This document shows, piece after piece, positions 32,786 through 43,790 of a stretch of DNA of 64,000 nucleotides. The notes under the pieces are model-generated. The model did not search any database, was not told the DNA's origin, and worked only from the letters and a program-made list of their open reading frames with translations. How positions within the stretch are numbered: position 1 is the stretch's first letter; each line of letters opens with the position of its first letter. This DNA is from Heterocephalus glaber (lineage: Eukaryota; Chordata; Mammalia; Rodentia; Bathyergidae), in the NCBI RefSeq assembly GCF_000247695.1, contig NW_004624778.1, forward strand, positions 11,939,413-12,003,412, read 5' to 3'. The translations under genes were made by a program, and so were the position numbers.

Positions 32786-33595
32786 GCTACCCTTTGCATC
32801 CTCCCTAACTCAGTAGCTTTTGCTGTGCTCCTCCCAGAGCCCCTGCTGCTTTGCCTCATACTCCTGTGGAGTCCCCCCAAGTAGCCCCATCCTCCCGACC
32901 CTGGCCCTCCCGAACCTCTGCCCCAGGTTCCCTGTGCTGTCCAATATGGCAGCCACTAGCCTTGGGAGACTACTGGGCACTTGAAATAGGACTAGGGTTC
33001 CATGCTGAAATAATATTTCAGACATACTAGGTAAAAATATATTGGGTAAAATTTAGTTTACCTTTTTTAATACTTTTTCAAAATGTAGCTACTAGAAAAT
33101 TTTAAATTGTATAGATGACTCAAATTAAATTCCTATTTAGAGTGTGCTGTTCCAAGTGCTGCTACCCCACTCAGGTCCCAATCAGCACAACTAACCTGGC
33201 CCAGTCCATCCATCTCTGTGGCTACATATTTTCTACTGTAAGGTGCCCACGTCCATAAGGGAGTAGTGTCCTTCTGCTGGTGATGGCTAGATTAGGCCCC
33301 TGCCTTTAGTAAGTGTATTTCCCCCTTCATATGAGGTAGAGAAGGAGGAAAGGATCCTCTAGTAACATTACTTCTGCCTATATATGTGCAGTTTCCCCTA
33401 ACACCCTTCTTGTAGACTGAGTTTTTAATCCTCTGAAATAGGTGGCAACTTGGGAAGAAGGGAGAGGAAGACAACAGAGTCTTCGATCTCCTCTGGCACC
33501 AATCCTCAGTCTTCCCTATCTCCCTTCAGGTTAGAAATAGAAATTTATAAAATGCATGAGTATTGATGACTACCACTCTTCACGGGGTGCTTTTC
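32786..33595. other. mostly unique non-coding DNA
   Basis: A block at 32,935-33,160 ('ccaatatggcagccactagc', 'gggcacttgaaataggac') resembles a common mammalian interspersed repeat that I cannot name. The rest is unremarkable. Confidence 0.4.
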
Positions 33596-33599
33596 TAAC

Positions 33600-33775
33600 A
33601 GCTTGTGAGTGTTAGTGCATCTCACTTTCCTGACCACCCTTATCAAGTTAGTATTATCACAGCTGCACAGACGAGGAAACCAAAGCTGAGAGTGGTTAAG
33701 TAATGTGCCCAAGGTGACAAGAGAAAGTGGCTGAGCCATAGGATTCAGGTCTGATTAGCTCCAAGCTTATGCTCC
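33600..33775 (-). repeat. MIR SINE
   Basis: Antisense MIR: 'tcacagctgcacagacgagg', 'aaaccaaagctgagagtgg', 'ttaagtaatgtgcccaaggt' and 'agtggctgagccatagg'. Confidence 0.8.
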
Positions 33776-34600
33776 TCGTTGTCTCTTAACTCCTCAACCT
33801 CCATAGCTTCATCTGCAGCTGGGGATGGTATGTATCTGCCCGGAGGAGGCAGAGGCCTCCAATCTCAAGAACATACCCTCTGCTGGCCTAGGTTCTGGGC
33901 CCTGGGAAGGTTCCAGTTTGAAAAATCTTGCCACTCCCTAGCTTGAGCTGCACCTCCTCACTCCCATCTCCACTCAGAGGCTCCACCCCCATGTCTTTCC
34001 TCCTGTCTGGGTCTCTGTGCTTCCTGTCTCAAGGGAGTTCACAGCTTCTAGCTCCTTGTATCAAGTCTCTACCTAAACCTCACCTCCTCCAAAAACACAC
34101 CAAAATTAAGTCATTTCATTGTCCCTGTGCTACATTTCCTGCTCTTTCTCCCACTCCACAACCTAGCCCCCAGTTATGCATTCTCTCACAAGAGGATTTC
34201 AACATGGACATGGATAAGTAAGGATCTCACCTCCCACAGGAAAGGCTGTGTATTTTATTCATGTAGCAAATTAGTTCCCATGCCTCTCCATGTACCAGCT
34301 ACTCTTCCAAGCCCAAGAACATGGTAGTAAAACAGACCATGTCACTGGTCTCCTAAGGAAATGAGTGCCCCCTCCAAGAGTGGTGCCCTAAACATACAAA
34401 TGGAATAACATGCGTTGATATTTCTCCTCCTGCTTCTCTTATTTGTAGGTCAAAGAATGATTGGCTAATGTACACCTATGGTTAAATAAGGTATGGTGTG
34501 TTATTTGAAGGGTCACTACACATCCATGATAAACATTTCCATTCATGTGCTAGAATGTACTTACAGCACTATGTACCCCTGTGCTTACCATGATGATGCA
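33776..34600. other. mostly unique non-coding DNA
   Basis: A 97-codon plus frame (33,928-34,221) is Pro/Ser/Leu-rich and unfamiliar. No repeats called. Confidence 0.4.
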
Positions 34601-34615
34601 GAGAAGTGAGCAATG

Positions 34616-34720
34616 GGGCCGGGGATTTAGCTCAGCAGTTCCGTCGCCTGCCTCGAAAGCACAAAGACCCGAGTTCGATCCCCAGTACCAAAAAATAAAA
34701 AATTTTTAAAAATTTAAAAA
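34616..34720 (+). mobile_element. young tRNA-like SINE, full length
   Basis: Body GGCCGGGGATTTAGCTCAG to 'cccgagttcgatccccag' and TACC, followed by an A/T tail of about 40 bp with a palindromic AATTTTTAAAAATT segment. Perfect 15-bp duplications starting GAGAAGTGAG lie at 34,601-34,615 and 34,721-34,735. Confidence 0.95.
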
Positions 34721-34735
34721 GAGAAGTGAGCAATG

Positions 34736-34955
34736 AGGAGCATGGCTCCAAACACACTGACAGTGAGCTGGGAAGCAGGTAAAGACAGAAATTTCCCTTA
34801 GTCAAAGTACAGAAGGTAAAGCTATCTGAAATCTTTGCAGTTGGGTGAAGAAACTCTAAGACATTTTTTTTCTGGTATCAATGATGCATAGTGGGAATGT
34901 GAGTGTCTGGCTGCCAAAGGAAATATCCTGTTTAGTGGAAGATGGCATGGGTTTT
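34736..34955. other. unique non-coding DNA
   Basis: No recognisable features between the SINE and the L1 tail. Confidence 0.4.
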
Positions 34956-34959
34956 AAAA

Positions 34960-35165
34960 GTTTGGGGGAACGATGTATATCGTCAATTATATTTTATGTG
35001 TGTCCCTCTGTGCATATACGTGGGTTTGCGTATATAGAAAAAAGACTGGAAGGAAATACTTCAAAATTAGTGTTGTAGCAGTTTTTGTTTTGTTTTCATT
35101 TTACACTTTTCTACATTTTCCAATTTTTCTATCATGACTCTTACTGTTTTTATAATCAGAAAATA
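34960..35165 (+). mobile_element. old L1 3' UTR fragment
   Basis: Contains 'tgtgtccctctgtgcatata', 'tatatagaaaaaagactgga', 'acacttttctacattttcca' and 'tttttctatcatgactctta', matching an L1 3' UTR. Confidence 0.55.
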
Positions 35166-35830
35166 AGCAGTCAGTAAAATGAATGCTAATAGATTTTTAA
35201 TTTCCTCATGAATCTGTTTTTATAGGCACCATTTCAGCAGTGTTTGGAAATCAGCAGGTTGTGAAGCACAAGTGAAATTCCCCACTCCTGCAGGGCTGAG
35301 TGTACCCCCTTAGACCTGGGGAGAAACCCTCCCTGCATCCACGTTGGCAGGCAGCTGTCCACAGCTGTGCTGAGGAGGCTGCCAATGAGTGGCGCTGGTG
35401 GAAAAACACAACATTCCTGACTCTCCAAGGATGGCATTATGCTTGGAACTCTTGCCCACCAAAAAAGTAAATAAACAGAGAAAGGGAGTGGGGAGGGAAG
35501 GAGGAGGAGGAAAGAGAGACAGACAGGCAGACAGACAGACAAGACACTAGAAGAACCTTAGTCGTAGAAGTGGGTCAGTTGCCAGAGCTCCTGAACTTAC
35601 AGCATCTGACAAAAGACTCACATATACACACCTAAACCAGCCTTGATGGTGGCCCTGCTGGGCTGTGCCCCTTGAATGCCCCTTCCCTTTCTGGTGTGCA
35701 TCAAAATATACATGAAGTAGCTTTATTTCTGCCTCTAGGCTGAAGAGATCCACAGGGCAGGGCCTCTGGCTGATTCAGCTTCACACACCCCAACAGTACA
35801 AACTGGTGTAAATCGCCTACCAGCTGTTTA
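35166..35830. other. unique non-coding DNA with an (AGAC)n patch
   Basis: A short AGAC-type tetranucleotide tract lies at 35,517-35,543. A 102-codon minus frame over it is repeat-driven. No exon is supported. Confidence 0.45.
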
Positions 35831-35834
35831 TCTG

Positions 35835-36190
35835 GGCACACCATGTGCCTAGCTCTGTGCTGAAGAAACAACACAGACCAAAACACACAAGGTCTCTGGC
35901 CTCATGGAGCTTACATTCCGATGGGAAAAACAGACAATAAACAAGAGGAGAAACAAGATTCCTCCCAAATAGTGTTGTGTACAGTAAAGAATATAGTGCA
36001 GGGTGATGTTTCATTGACACCTAAATGACAAGGAGAAGTCAGTTGGGGAGAATCAGAGGAAAGAGCATTTCAGGTACAGAGAATGGCCACATGAGAAACA
36101 CAAGAGCTCCAAGTGTGCAAGAAACAAGGAGTCAGGAGGGTGGGACATGGAGTGGGGAAGGTCAGAGAGGCAGGAACTGGCCACACAGGA
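35835..36190. repeat. L2-like LINE fragment
   Basis: Contains 'ccatgtgcctagctctgtgc', 'ggcctcatggagcttacatt', 'gggaaaaacagacaataaac' and 'agcatttcaggtacagagaa', in the expected order of the family seen at 14.9 kb. Confidence 0.6.
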
Positions 36191-37110
36191 GCACAGAGGG
36201 AGTGGCCTGACCTATCTTCCTGAAGGAACCTCACACTGCCTGCTGCTGTGTGAGCTTGGACCAGGCCACAGCAGCCAAACAAAAGGACTAAATGATCCTG
36301 TGCAGAATCCATGAGGGGCGCTCCTAGCATCACTGTGACGTGGAGTAGCCAGTCAGCCTGGCCCCGGGCTCTCACAGTGCCCATGAAACCCCCATCTCTT
36401 CTCCACTCTGCTGCTGTGTTCTTGCCCTCCCAACACGCCCTTCACAGTGCCCAGAGGAAGCTGACAGCAACAAAGCAAATCAGACTGCCATCCACCCACC
36501 CATCCACCCTGCCCAGCCTGACTGGTTCTAAAAACATGTCTTGTACCCAGCCCTTGTGCTGCACTCTAAGAACAAGGAGAGAAACAGCACACAAACTGTG
36601 TCCTCAAGGGCACAGGCTTATGTGCCTGTGCCACCCATGCCAGGCCACCCTTGTCCTAGCCATCCGCCCCAACTCTCTTCTCCATCCAGGGCCTCCTACT
36701 TAAATCTTTTCCCGCTGGTAAAAACCTGCTGGGAGCCCTTCAAACAGTTCTGATGGGCAGATCAACTCACACCAAGAGGCAAAGCAGAGAGACCAGCCCA
36801 GTGGTGCGGCTTCCTCCTCCCTCTCAGCCCCTCCCTTCTCTTCCCACCCAGGGGAAAATCTGTTCAGTTTCAGGAATGAAGCTGTAACCGGTAACATGGC
36901 AGGTATTATTTACTCCAAGACAAAAGAGGACTTTGGTGTCGGTTAAAGAGTGGGTGGGCAAGGGGGGCAGCAGGACAGGTCTGGAGTAGAGCTGGGGAGG
37001 AGGGCCTGCTTCAAACCTCCTCCACCAGCCCTACAGAAAAATGCCTCAGCTTGGAGTCAAAGGAACCATGTCTAATTCATCACTTTCAGAATCTCTTGCA
37101 TAAAAACTAT
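36191..37110. other. unique non-coding DNA, GC-moderate
   Basis: A 130-codon plus frame (36,311-36,703) and a 104-codon minus frame are unfamiliar. No splice-bounded exon is evident. Confidence 0.4.
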
Positions 37111-37114
37111 TGTC

Positions 37115-37282
37115 AGCTGGGGGTGGTAGCACTTGCCTGTAATCCAGCTACTTGGGAGGCTGAGGCAGGAGGATCAAAAGTTTGAGGCCCCCTGGGTAAC
37201 TTTGCAAGACTGACTCACAATAAAATAAATAAAAAGAGCTGGAGATTTAGCTCAGTGCTCCCTGCTTCAAATCCCAGTACTT
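37115..37282 (+). mobile_element. B1-dID composite SINE
   Basis: A B1 monomer ('agctgggggtggtagcactt', 'ctacttgggaggctgaggca', 'gcaggaggatcaaaagtttg') is joined through an (AAAT)-rich linker to a shortened ID unit (GAGCTGGAGATTTAGCTCAG, 'caaatcccagtact'). B1-dID dimers are an established SINE type in several rodent groups but not in mice and rats. The ID part has lost part of its anticodon region. Confidence 0.85.
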
Positions 37283-39829
37283 AGGGGAGGAGAGGAACTC
37301 TTGTCATTATTCAGAAAGACTAACTGTGCTCATTTTAGTAGTTCTTAATTTCTGCGGGGTGGGAGTGGGGGGTTGTTCCACTGTGCAGTGGGGACAGTGC
37401 CTGAGAGAAGGTGCAGGCACTGGCCCCAGGAAATCCTTGTATCTTAAATCCCCCAGGGCAGCTGACAGTCCAAGAAGCCCTACAGATCCCTCCACTCAGG
37501 CTGAGGTCCATGCCAATGTGGATGGGTAGCAGGTTTATTCCCAGTGGGACACAGTCATCCTAGGGAGAAATCAGTGCCACAGATGGTTCCAGACCCTTGA
37601 GTCTCTTTTCCCAGGAGGGAAGGAGGAGTTATAAATAGCTTGAACTCCTTCACCCCTTCACAGGCACAGATCCCACAACCCCTCCCCAGCCTCAGCCAGC
37701 TGGTCCCTCAGCACCCAAGTCCCCACAGCCTGCTAGGAGAGGAAGGACAACTGCCCAGCCTCAGCAGGGGTGAGGAACAAGATGCCCCGAGGACCAGTCT
37801 TCAATGAGCTTTAACTGTGACCCCACCACCCCTCCAAGCTCCTCTGTAACTGCAGTGTTAGATGGGACAAGGGTCCGAAAACTTAACTAGGGAGTCACCT
37901 ACACCGTGGTCAGTCCAGCAAGTCCAAGCCACGTGTTCAGGATGTTAATACAGTGGAAGAAGTTTTAGGAAAACCACTTTCCCCTCACTCTGCCTCAGTT
38001 TCTCTATCTATGGATGAACAAATAGCTGAACCATCTAGCTGTGGGAAATGCTAATGAGATTAGCACGTGATAAAAGTGAAATGTAACACCATATTATCAA
38101 TGGTAGACCAAATCTTGGTTCTTGCACAGGAGTCCAAAGCATAGCTACCCTGATAGCAACTCTTATCTGTTCAGGAGAGTGGAAGAATTAAACTCAATGG
38201 CACTGCATTAGTCTTGAATTCTTGATACTTCGTGTCCTAGAAAGCAATATAACATACAAAATATTCTCCCTTTTAAGTCATTTCTGACTAATACAGATTG
38301 ATGCATACCACACCCACAGTTCTTTTGATTTAATAAGGTTCTGCTTGACTGTACACAACAGCATAGACTGAAGACTAAGCACTGCCCTACAATATTTTGC
38401 TTTGAGGAAAAAGTTATCTTAATCATTCTGTTTATCGTTCTATTCCTTCCCCACCCCTCCCATACACAATGGTAAGAAACAAGTGGCTAAAATCTAAGTG
38501 GCTAACTCTCAGCTCTTTTTAATTAAGACACTTTGTTTGCTCAATAAAATACAGAGTAAAAAACATTTACTGAGAACCCACTCATTGATGCTTAATAGCT
38601 GTGTCAAATATTCATAACAACATTTCTTCCAGCACCCCCAGATAATTGCTCATCTTTCTCATTTGGTATCTACAACAGCACAGCATTTGTGTCCAAGTGT
38701 AATTGATCCAAAATTGGGCTCACTTTCAAAAATATCTGTAAAACCTAATTACCAGGAAAATAGAGTTCTGGCATCCTATGGAAAGTGGGTGCTTCAGTGA
38801 GACAAGCTGCAAATTCATCTTGGCTAATCAAGCTACATTATGTTACCAAACGAATCTACAGGGTTTGGAGTAATGAGGGATCAGGAAAAGTTGGGACAGT
38901 GTCAGACTGGACTTTGCAATGACAGACCCAATTTGGTTAAGCCAAAGACACAGGATAGGAAATACACCACACTACCTAGCAAATGTGGATCTAGAAAGTA
39001 CCAGATAAGCCCATAATGTGCTTGGGGTCTGGCAGTGGCATTTCTCATCTCAGAACCTACAAGGCCTTACCCAGAGAACTCCCTCCATCCTGGCCTGGGA
39101 TACTAATGTCATTTCTAGTCTCCCTGGGCCTCTTACCACTGAGGTAGGTCACTTTCCTTTCTTGTTCCTTTGTTAAATGAGTCTTCCTAATATTGAAGAT
39201 CGTTTTCAACCCCCCAAATTCTGTGATCTTCTTTAAAGCAGGGAGCACCTTTTCCGTTCAGGGATTTTGTGGGGGCAGGGGGACTAGAGCAGGACCAAAG
39301 AGAATGAAGGATTGGGTGTTTTCCAACTGTCACAGTTTTGTAGTTATTTGTAACACCCAGGTATCAGACCCACTCTGGGAATAATGATTTCTTTCAGCCC
39401 AGGACCTACCGGGGTGGTTCTACCTCTCTGCCCTGGATTCGTCAACCTGACCAATGAGGACAGGGGCCAAGCCACCAGATCTGCAAACCTCTCCCGACGC
39501 TGGACTTAACATATCTTCCTCTTCTAAGAGGTCGTCTCTTCCCACCCCCATCCCTCTTTCCGTCCCAGAAGCCCCAGAAATCCCATCCCTAGCCTTGCTA
39601 ATGGCCCGTAAGGTTGGCCCACAGGCAGCACAGGCCACCCACCTCCAGCTCAGCCCTGAGCTAGGGAGCCAGTCTCCACAGCTCTTTAGATTTCAAAGGT
39701 AACGGGGGCTGCTGCTTCGCTTTTCTTTGGCTTCTCCTGGCCTTGCTTCCTAGTGAAATCAGACAAGCGGCCAGAATAACAAAGCAGCACAGAGGCCAGA
39801 GAAAATTCGCTTTCAACCAAGCAAGAGAT
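37283..39829. other. unique DNA flanking the CpG island on its right-to-left (downstream, minus) side
   Basis: No repeats beyond short ones. If the minus-strand promoter model is right, this is first-intron sequence. It holds a palindromic homeodomain-type site at 38,050-38,064. At 38.55-38.90 kb it is AT-rich and repeat-free, with several TAATTA/TAATC motifs. An 82-codon plus frame at 39,454-39,702 ends near an AAAG|GTAACG donor-like motif (39,699), but its translation is unknown. Confidence 0.4.
38050..38069. promoter_or_regulatory. palindromic paired-type homeodomain site abutting an E-box
   Basis: GCTAATGAGATTAGC is a perfect inverted repeat with a 3-bp spacer. Its core TAAT-N3-ATTA is the P3 dimer site of paired-class homeodomain proteins. 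CACGTG, a canonical E-box, shares its first C with the end of the palindrome (38,064-38,069). Function is inferred from motif form only. Confidence 0.3.
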
Positions 39830-40678
39830 GCGCACTCCGTGAGCGAAGACGCGTGCGGTTCCCCTGCGTGTCGCTAGGAAGAGCTGCCTCTCGAAGGCGA
39901 CAAGTACAGGACAAGGCTTGGCTTAACTTGACCGAGGCTTGGAGGAACTGTGTGAGTACGCCCAGTTCTCTCAACTTCCCAATTTGACAGCATTTTAGAC
40001 CCAGTCTATGTGCCACCTGAGTACAAGACCACCCTCAGGTCTCACTGCGGAAGTGTGGGTTCCGTGCATTTCCAACCCTTTTCCTAATCTTCAAGGAAAG
40101 ACAGTGTGAGGTACGGATGTTGAAGTCCCAGAAAACCGGCATTCCCCAAAATGCTTCCGCGCTTTTCCGGCAGAAGTGCGGTAAAACTTTTGGAAGAAAC
40201 CACCTGTGGCTGCCAACAGTCCCGCCCCGCCTGGGCCCGGAGGCGCCGCAGAGCCAGGGCCGCACGCGTCTGCAGAAGTTCCCTTCCAGCCCCGCGCGCC
40301 ACTTCACTCCGGGCCGCGGTGCCAGCCAGGAGGCGCGGCGCCCGCTCGCTGGCTCGCTCTCCTCTGGCTCTCCCCCTCACTCCCCCCTTCTCCCTCCTCC
40401 CGCCTCCTCCGGTTGCATGGCTGCCGCACGGAGCCCCTGAATAGCCACTGCAGCCCCCCGCCTCCTGCCCAGCGAGCTGAGGGCGTCCCTGCCCCCGCCG
40501 GCGCCCCAGAGCGCGCGGACCGCCCGCCTCCTAGCAACGGCCCCCGCGATGGCTTTCGGACGCGGCGGATGCGCGACCCCCTCTCGGCACCCCGCAACCT
40601 CCCGACCCGCTTGGGCGACCGAGATGAGGGAGGGACCCCTGGCAGCCGGTGCCCGAGCCGGCCAGCGAAGCCCCTCAC

Positions 40679-41120
40679 CTATGCGCGCCGCCGGCCCCAA
40701 GCACCTCCCGCACTTGGCCCCGGGCCGCGATCCTCGCGTCTTCCTCCGCCGCCGCGGTCGGTCGGTCCGGCGCTCGCAAGCAGCGCCGGCTGAGCCCCTG
40801 TCATCGGAGTCTCGTGGCGGGGCCGCGCCGGCGGGTGTGGAGCCGAGCAGCAGCGGGCGCGCGGGCAGCTCCTCCCTCCCCAGCCCGCGCCTCCGCCCTC
40901 CTCGCGCCGCCCCGCCTCCCGCGCCGCGGCCGTCAGCCCCGCGACCCGCGCCCGGAGACCGCGCAGCCGGCTCGGGGGGCGCACGGGGCGAAAGGGCCCG
41001 GATGTCTGCGGTCGCCTCCCGCTCGCGCCCGCCCCCTCCGCGCCGTGCCTGCCACACATGCACTTGCTGCGTCCCAGTCTCCTCCGGCTCCGTTAATTTC
41101 TATTTTGACAGTAACTGTGG
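40679..41120 (-). other. candidate first exon (mostly 5' UTR) of a leftward gene
   Basis: On the minus strand, GGCGCGCATAG at 40,679 is followed by GTGAGGGG, a near-ideal splice donor (AG|GTGAGG). The GC-rich stretch upstream lies between this donor and the promoter-like CCAAT/GC boxes at 41.8 kb. A short minus frame from 40,801 reaches the donor in phase, but no known N-terminus is recognisable, so the exon may be entirely 5' UTR. The 5' edge is a guess. Confidence 0.3.
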
Positions 41121-41226
41121 CTAGTGGGCGGCGCCGCGAGGGCCGCGCGGGACCCGCGGAGGACGCGGGCGGGAGTCAGGCCGGCGCGGGGGCGGAGTGG
41201 GGGGCCGGGCAGAACCACCCGCCGCT

Positions 41227-41280
41227 CGGGGCTCCTTGTCTTTTTTCTTGCTTTCCTTTTTTCTCTTTGCCTCCTCCAGG
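41227..41280 (+). promoter_or_regulatory. splice-acceptor-like tract on the plus strand
   Basis: A long pyrimidine run within the island ('cttgtcttttttcttgcttt', 'ttttttctctttgcctcct') ends CCAG at 41,280, immediately before GATTTAAAGG. It scores by eye as a good 3' splice site. It could serve a plus-strand transcript starting upstream in the island, or be chance. Confidence 0.25.
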
Positions 41281-41402
41281 ATTTAAAGGGACAGCCCCGG
41301 CCAAGGCGAGGGGCCAGGCGGCCAGTTTTTCCGGTCTCCATACGCCCTCTGCGGCCCGGCCGGACCCGCCCGCACCCCGAGCGCGAGTTGCAAACTGCGG
41401 GG

Positions 41403-41480
41403 TATTTTTAGGTACACACCCGGCCCGGGGCAGCGGTGCGGCAGGGCTTGGCTCAGTTTCCCGGCGTAAGGCTATTTTTA
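41403..41480. promoter_or_regulatory. two MEF2-like TATTTTTA boxes 70 bp apart
   Basis: Identical TATTTTTA cores at 41,403-41,410 and 41,473-41,480 stand out against a GC-rich background. They fit the MEF2 core (TA-4xA/T-TA) but flanking bases are imperfect. They could also be TATA-like elements. Confidence 0.25.
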
Positions 41481-42360
41481 CAGAGTCTGACTGGCGGAGG
41501 AAATTAAACAACTCAGCAACTGCTTTCCCACCCAAAGTGGGGAGCAAAGAGTAGGGGCGAGAAGTTTCCCAAATGCTTTCGGGATTCCAGCGAGAGCAGC
41601 AAGACCTCGGCGACACGAGAAACCGCAGGCTTGCAGCACTCCTGGGCGCCCAAACTGCGGGCAAACTCTCTCTTGAGGCCACTTGGGCCCAAGGACCCAT
41701 CACCCCTGGCCTGCCGGGGGCCCCAGCTTTCGGCCACCGCCGTCCTGCATCTGGCCGGGCATCCAGTCACTCCTTACCTGGCAGGAGGCCTTCCTAACCG
41801 TCCAATCACTGCGCTACCCAGCCAAGGGGCGGGCCAAGGGATGCCTAGCCTCAGCCCCACCCCACCAAGCCCCGCCCCCGCGGATGCTGTTTTGCGGGTT
41901 GAGTCTCTGAGACGCGCCGCCAGTAGTGCTGATGGATACTTAAAGTGCCCACCTGAGGAAAGAAGAGGGGATTCCGGCCCGGGAGGCACAGCAGGAGCTG
42001 CCGAGGAGGGCTAAGCGACGCTTGGACAAACATTCGGACCACCATTAGGCCGGAGCACACTCGAGCTGGGTTTGCAACCCATCCCTCTGTGATCTGGCAT
42101 ACACCTGAACCCTTAGCCTCCTAGGCACGAAATCTGAGGCGGTATCCCTGCACGCCAGCGGGACCTCTCCGGACCTCCACCCTCAGACGCAGGAAAGTTT
42201 ACTGTTCTCCAGCTCCTCCTAGGCTGGCTTATCCGCCCAGAGCGTCTCCCGGGAAAGGTGACAAAAGGAATCGTAGCTTGCCTGGCCCTCGTTCTGGCCA
42301 CCGACCAATGAATGGGCAGTGTTGCCGCGACTGCCTGGTACGGTCTTGCATTGTGGAGTT

Positions 42361-43605
42361 AGTGTCACAGTCAGTGACAGCCTTTAAGGGGTACACACAC
42401 ACGCACATACTTACTTGTGGATCTTTTACTAGGTATTTCCTAGTCGTTCGGATTTTTCAATTCATTTCACTCATTCGATAAATGTGCATTGCAAGACACC
42501 ACGTTGGGAGCAGAGAAGAGAAGACATGCGTGGAATGGGATGTGACAACGGGAAACTAGGTACAAATGTGAAAGAGCAATCTGGAACATGGCGTTTAATG
42601 TGCCAGAGGGAGTGGCTTTCCCTACTAAGTAGATAGTCACACATTCAAGTTTGAATAACCACCTCATCCAAACAGTTCAAAGGCCAGTGGAAGTCTAGGG
42701 GAGTCTGTTGTGGAAGCAAAGAAATTTCAGACTCAGGATGTCAGGTTTCCAAGTTGCTAGCGCTCCCAGAGTGGCAAAATAATATTCATTGCTTTAAGTA
42801 GCCCTGGGAGCCACTGCCCTCCCAAATTAGGTTGTCTGTCTCGCTTCCTTTCATTCAATATAAAGTACTGCTGACCCAGCTGAAATGGCCAAGCTTCTAA
42901 GCCATAAATCTGGCCATGCCCCATGCCAAGCTTGGGGATGCATTATAGGAGCACCTGGGGGACCTGAGCCCTGGAATGCCAAGACATCTGCAGGCCATAG
43001 GAATGTAGTTCTGGGAGTGAGAGCAGCCACAGCCACAGAAAGTGTATGTTATTTGAGAAAAATGAACATGGCCACCAAGCTAGAAATGGCTCTGAAAGGA
43101 GAGTGTCTCATCCCTTCTCTGGCTTGGATTAGATGTTCCATGGTTGTAGATCACTGTAGATCAATAGCTTGACATGTCATGAGCTATAGACAGATGCCTC
43201 CATCATGTTCTGGATAGTAAGCCTCAGGATTTCTGAACCTAATTACCATAGGCAAAACTTTTATAAATTTAAGAGCAATCAAGATGAGAATGGATCTGCA
43301 ACAGTGAGTACTACAGAGTATTTTTAAAGAAAGTAGATTTTTTGTTCCATTGCTTTTTTCCCACAAGGTTTCAAGCTCTTTACTCATCTTGGTATTCTGA
43401 GGGCTTAACACATGCTTAGTACCTAGTAGGTCTCCCTTAAAGATAGATACACTGAATGAGCAAAATGTTATCTTAGAATCCTGAGTATGATTACACACAA
43501 AGGCATAGATCCAATGAACTTTGTGAGCCTCACTTGAAATTTACTTCTTTGGATATAAGTGTAACAGTAAACTTTACCTTGCCAAAATTTAATAGGATGC
43601 ATTGC
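42361..43605. other. unique non-coding DNA, weak L2-like patch
   Basis: A patch at 42,455-42,530 ('tttcactcattcgataaatg') hints at L2. A 104-codon minus frame (43,184-43,498) is unrecognised. Confidence 0.4.
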
Positions 43606-43609
43606 CAGA

Positions 43610-43790
43610 CTCATTTATTACTTAGCCAATTTAGAAACCACATCCCTCAACTCTTGAGTGCTTCTGTTTCCAAATCTATGAAAGGTGGATAATAATGGGC
43701 CCTTTTTATTCCATACGAACATTGAGGTGATCAGATGAGAAAAGATGCAAGCAAATGTTGCTCCATGAACAATATTCATGAAAGGGTTAC
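43610..43790 (+). repeat. MIR SINE
   Basis: Contains 'ttctgtttccaaatctatga', 'aaggtggataataatgggcc' and 'gatcagatgagaaaagatg' in MIR order. Confidence 0.6.

Larger units (their letters stand above)
39830..42360. promoter_or_regulatory. CpG island (probable gene promoter)
   Basis: CpG dinucleotides, almost absent elsewhere, become frequent here and are densest at 40,130-41,480, where GC is very high. No interspersed repeats interrupt it. The right shoulder has CCAAT at 41,802-41,806, GC boxes GGGGCGGG at 41,826-41,833 and CCGCCCCCGC at 41,871-41,880, and a second CCAAT at 42,304-42,308. Such an island usually marks the 5' end of a housekeeping or developmental gene; I cannot name the gene. 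Confidence 0.9.

Noticed and set aside
34616..34690. tRNA-gene-like A-box and B-box (also in the other young SINE and ID copies)
   Set aside because: The boxes belong to SINE bodies with A-rich tails and target-site duplications. The anticodon arm and acceptor stem do not form a proper cloverleaf.
40377..41063. 228-codon minus-strand open frame in the CpG island
   Set aside because: Crosses the strong splice donor at 40,678 without pause and has low-complexity composition. More likely 5' UTR and intron sequence.
40649..41554. 301-codon plus-strand open frame in the CpG island
   Set aside because: Stop codons are scarce in GC-rich DNA, and equally long frames exist in other phases and on the minus strand. 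The translation is Arg/Ala/Pro-rich with no domain.
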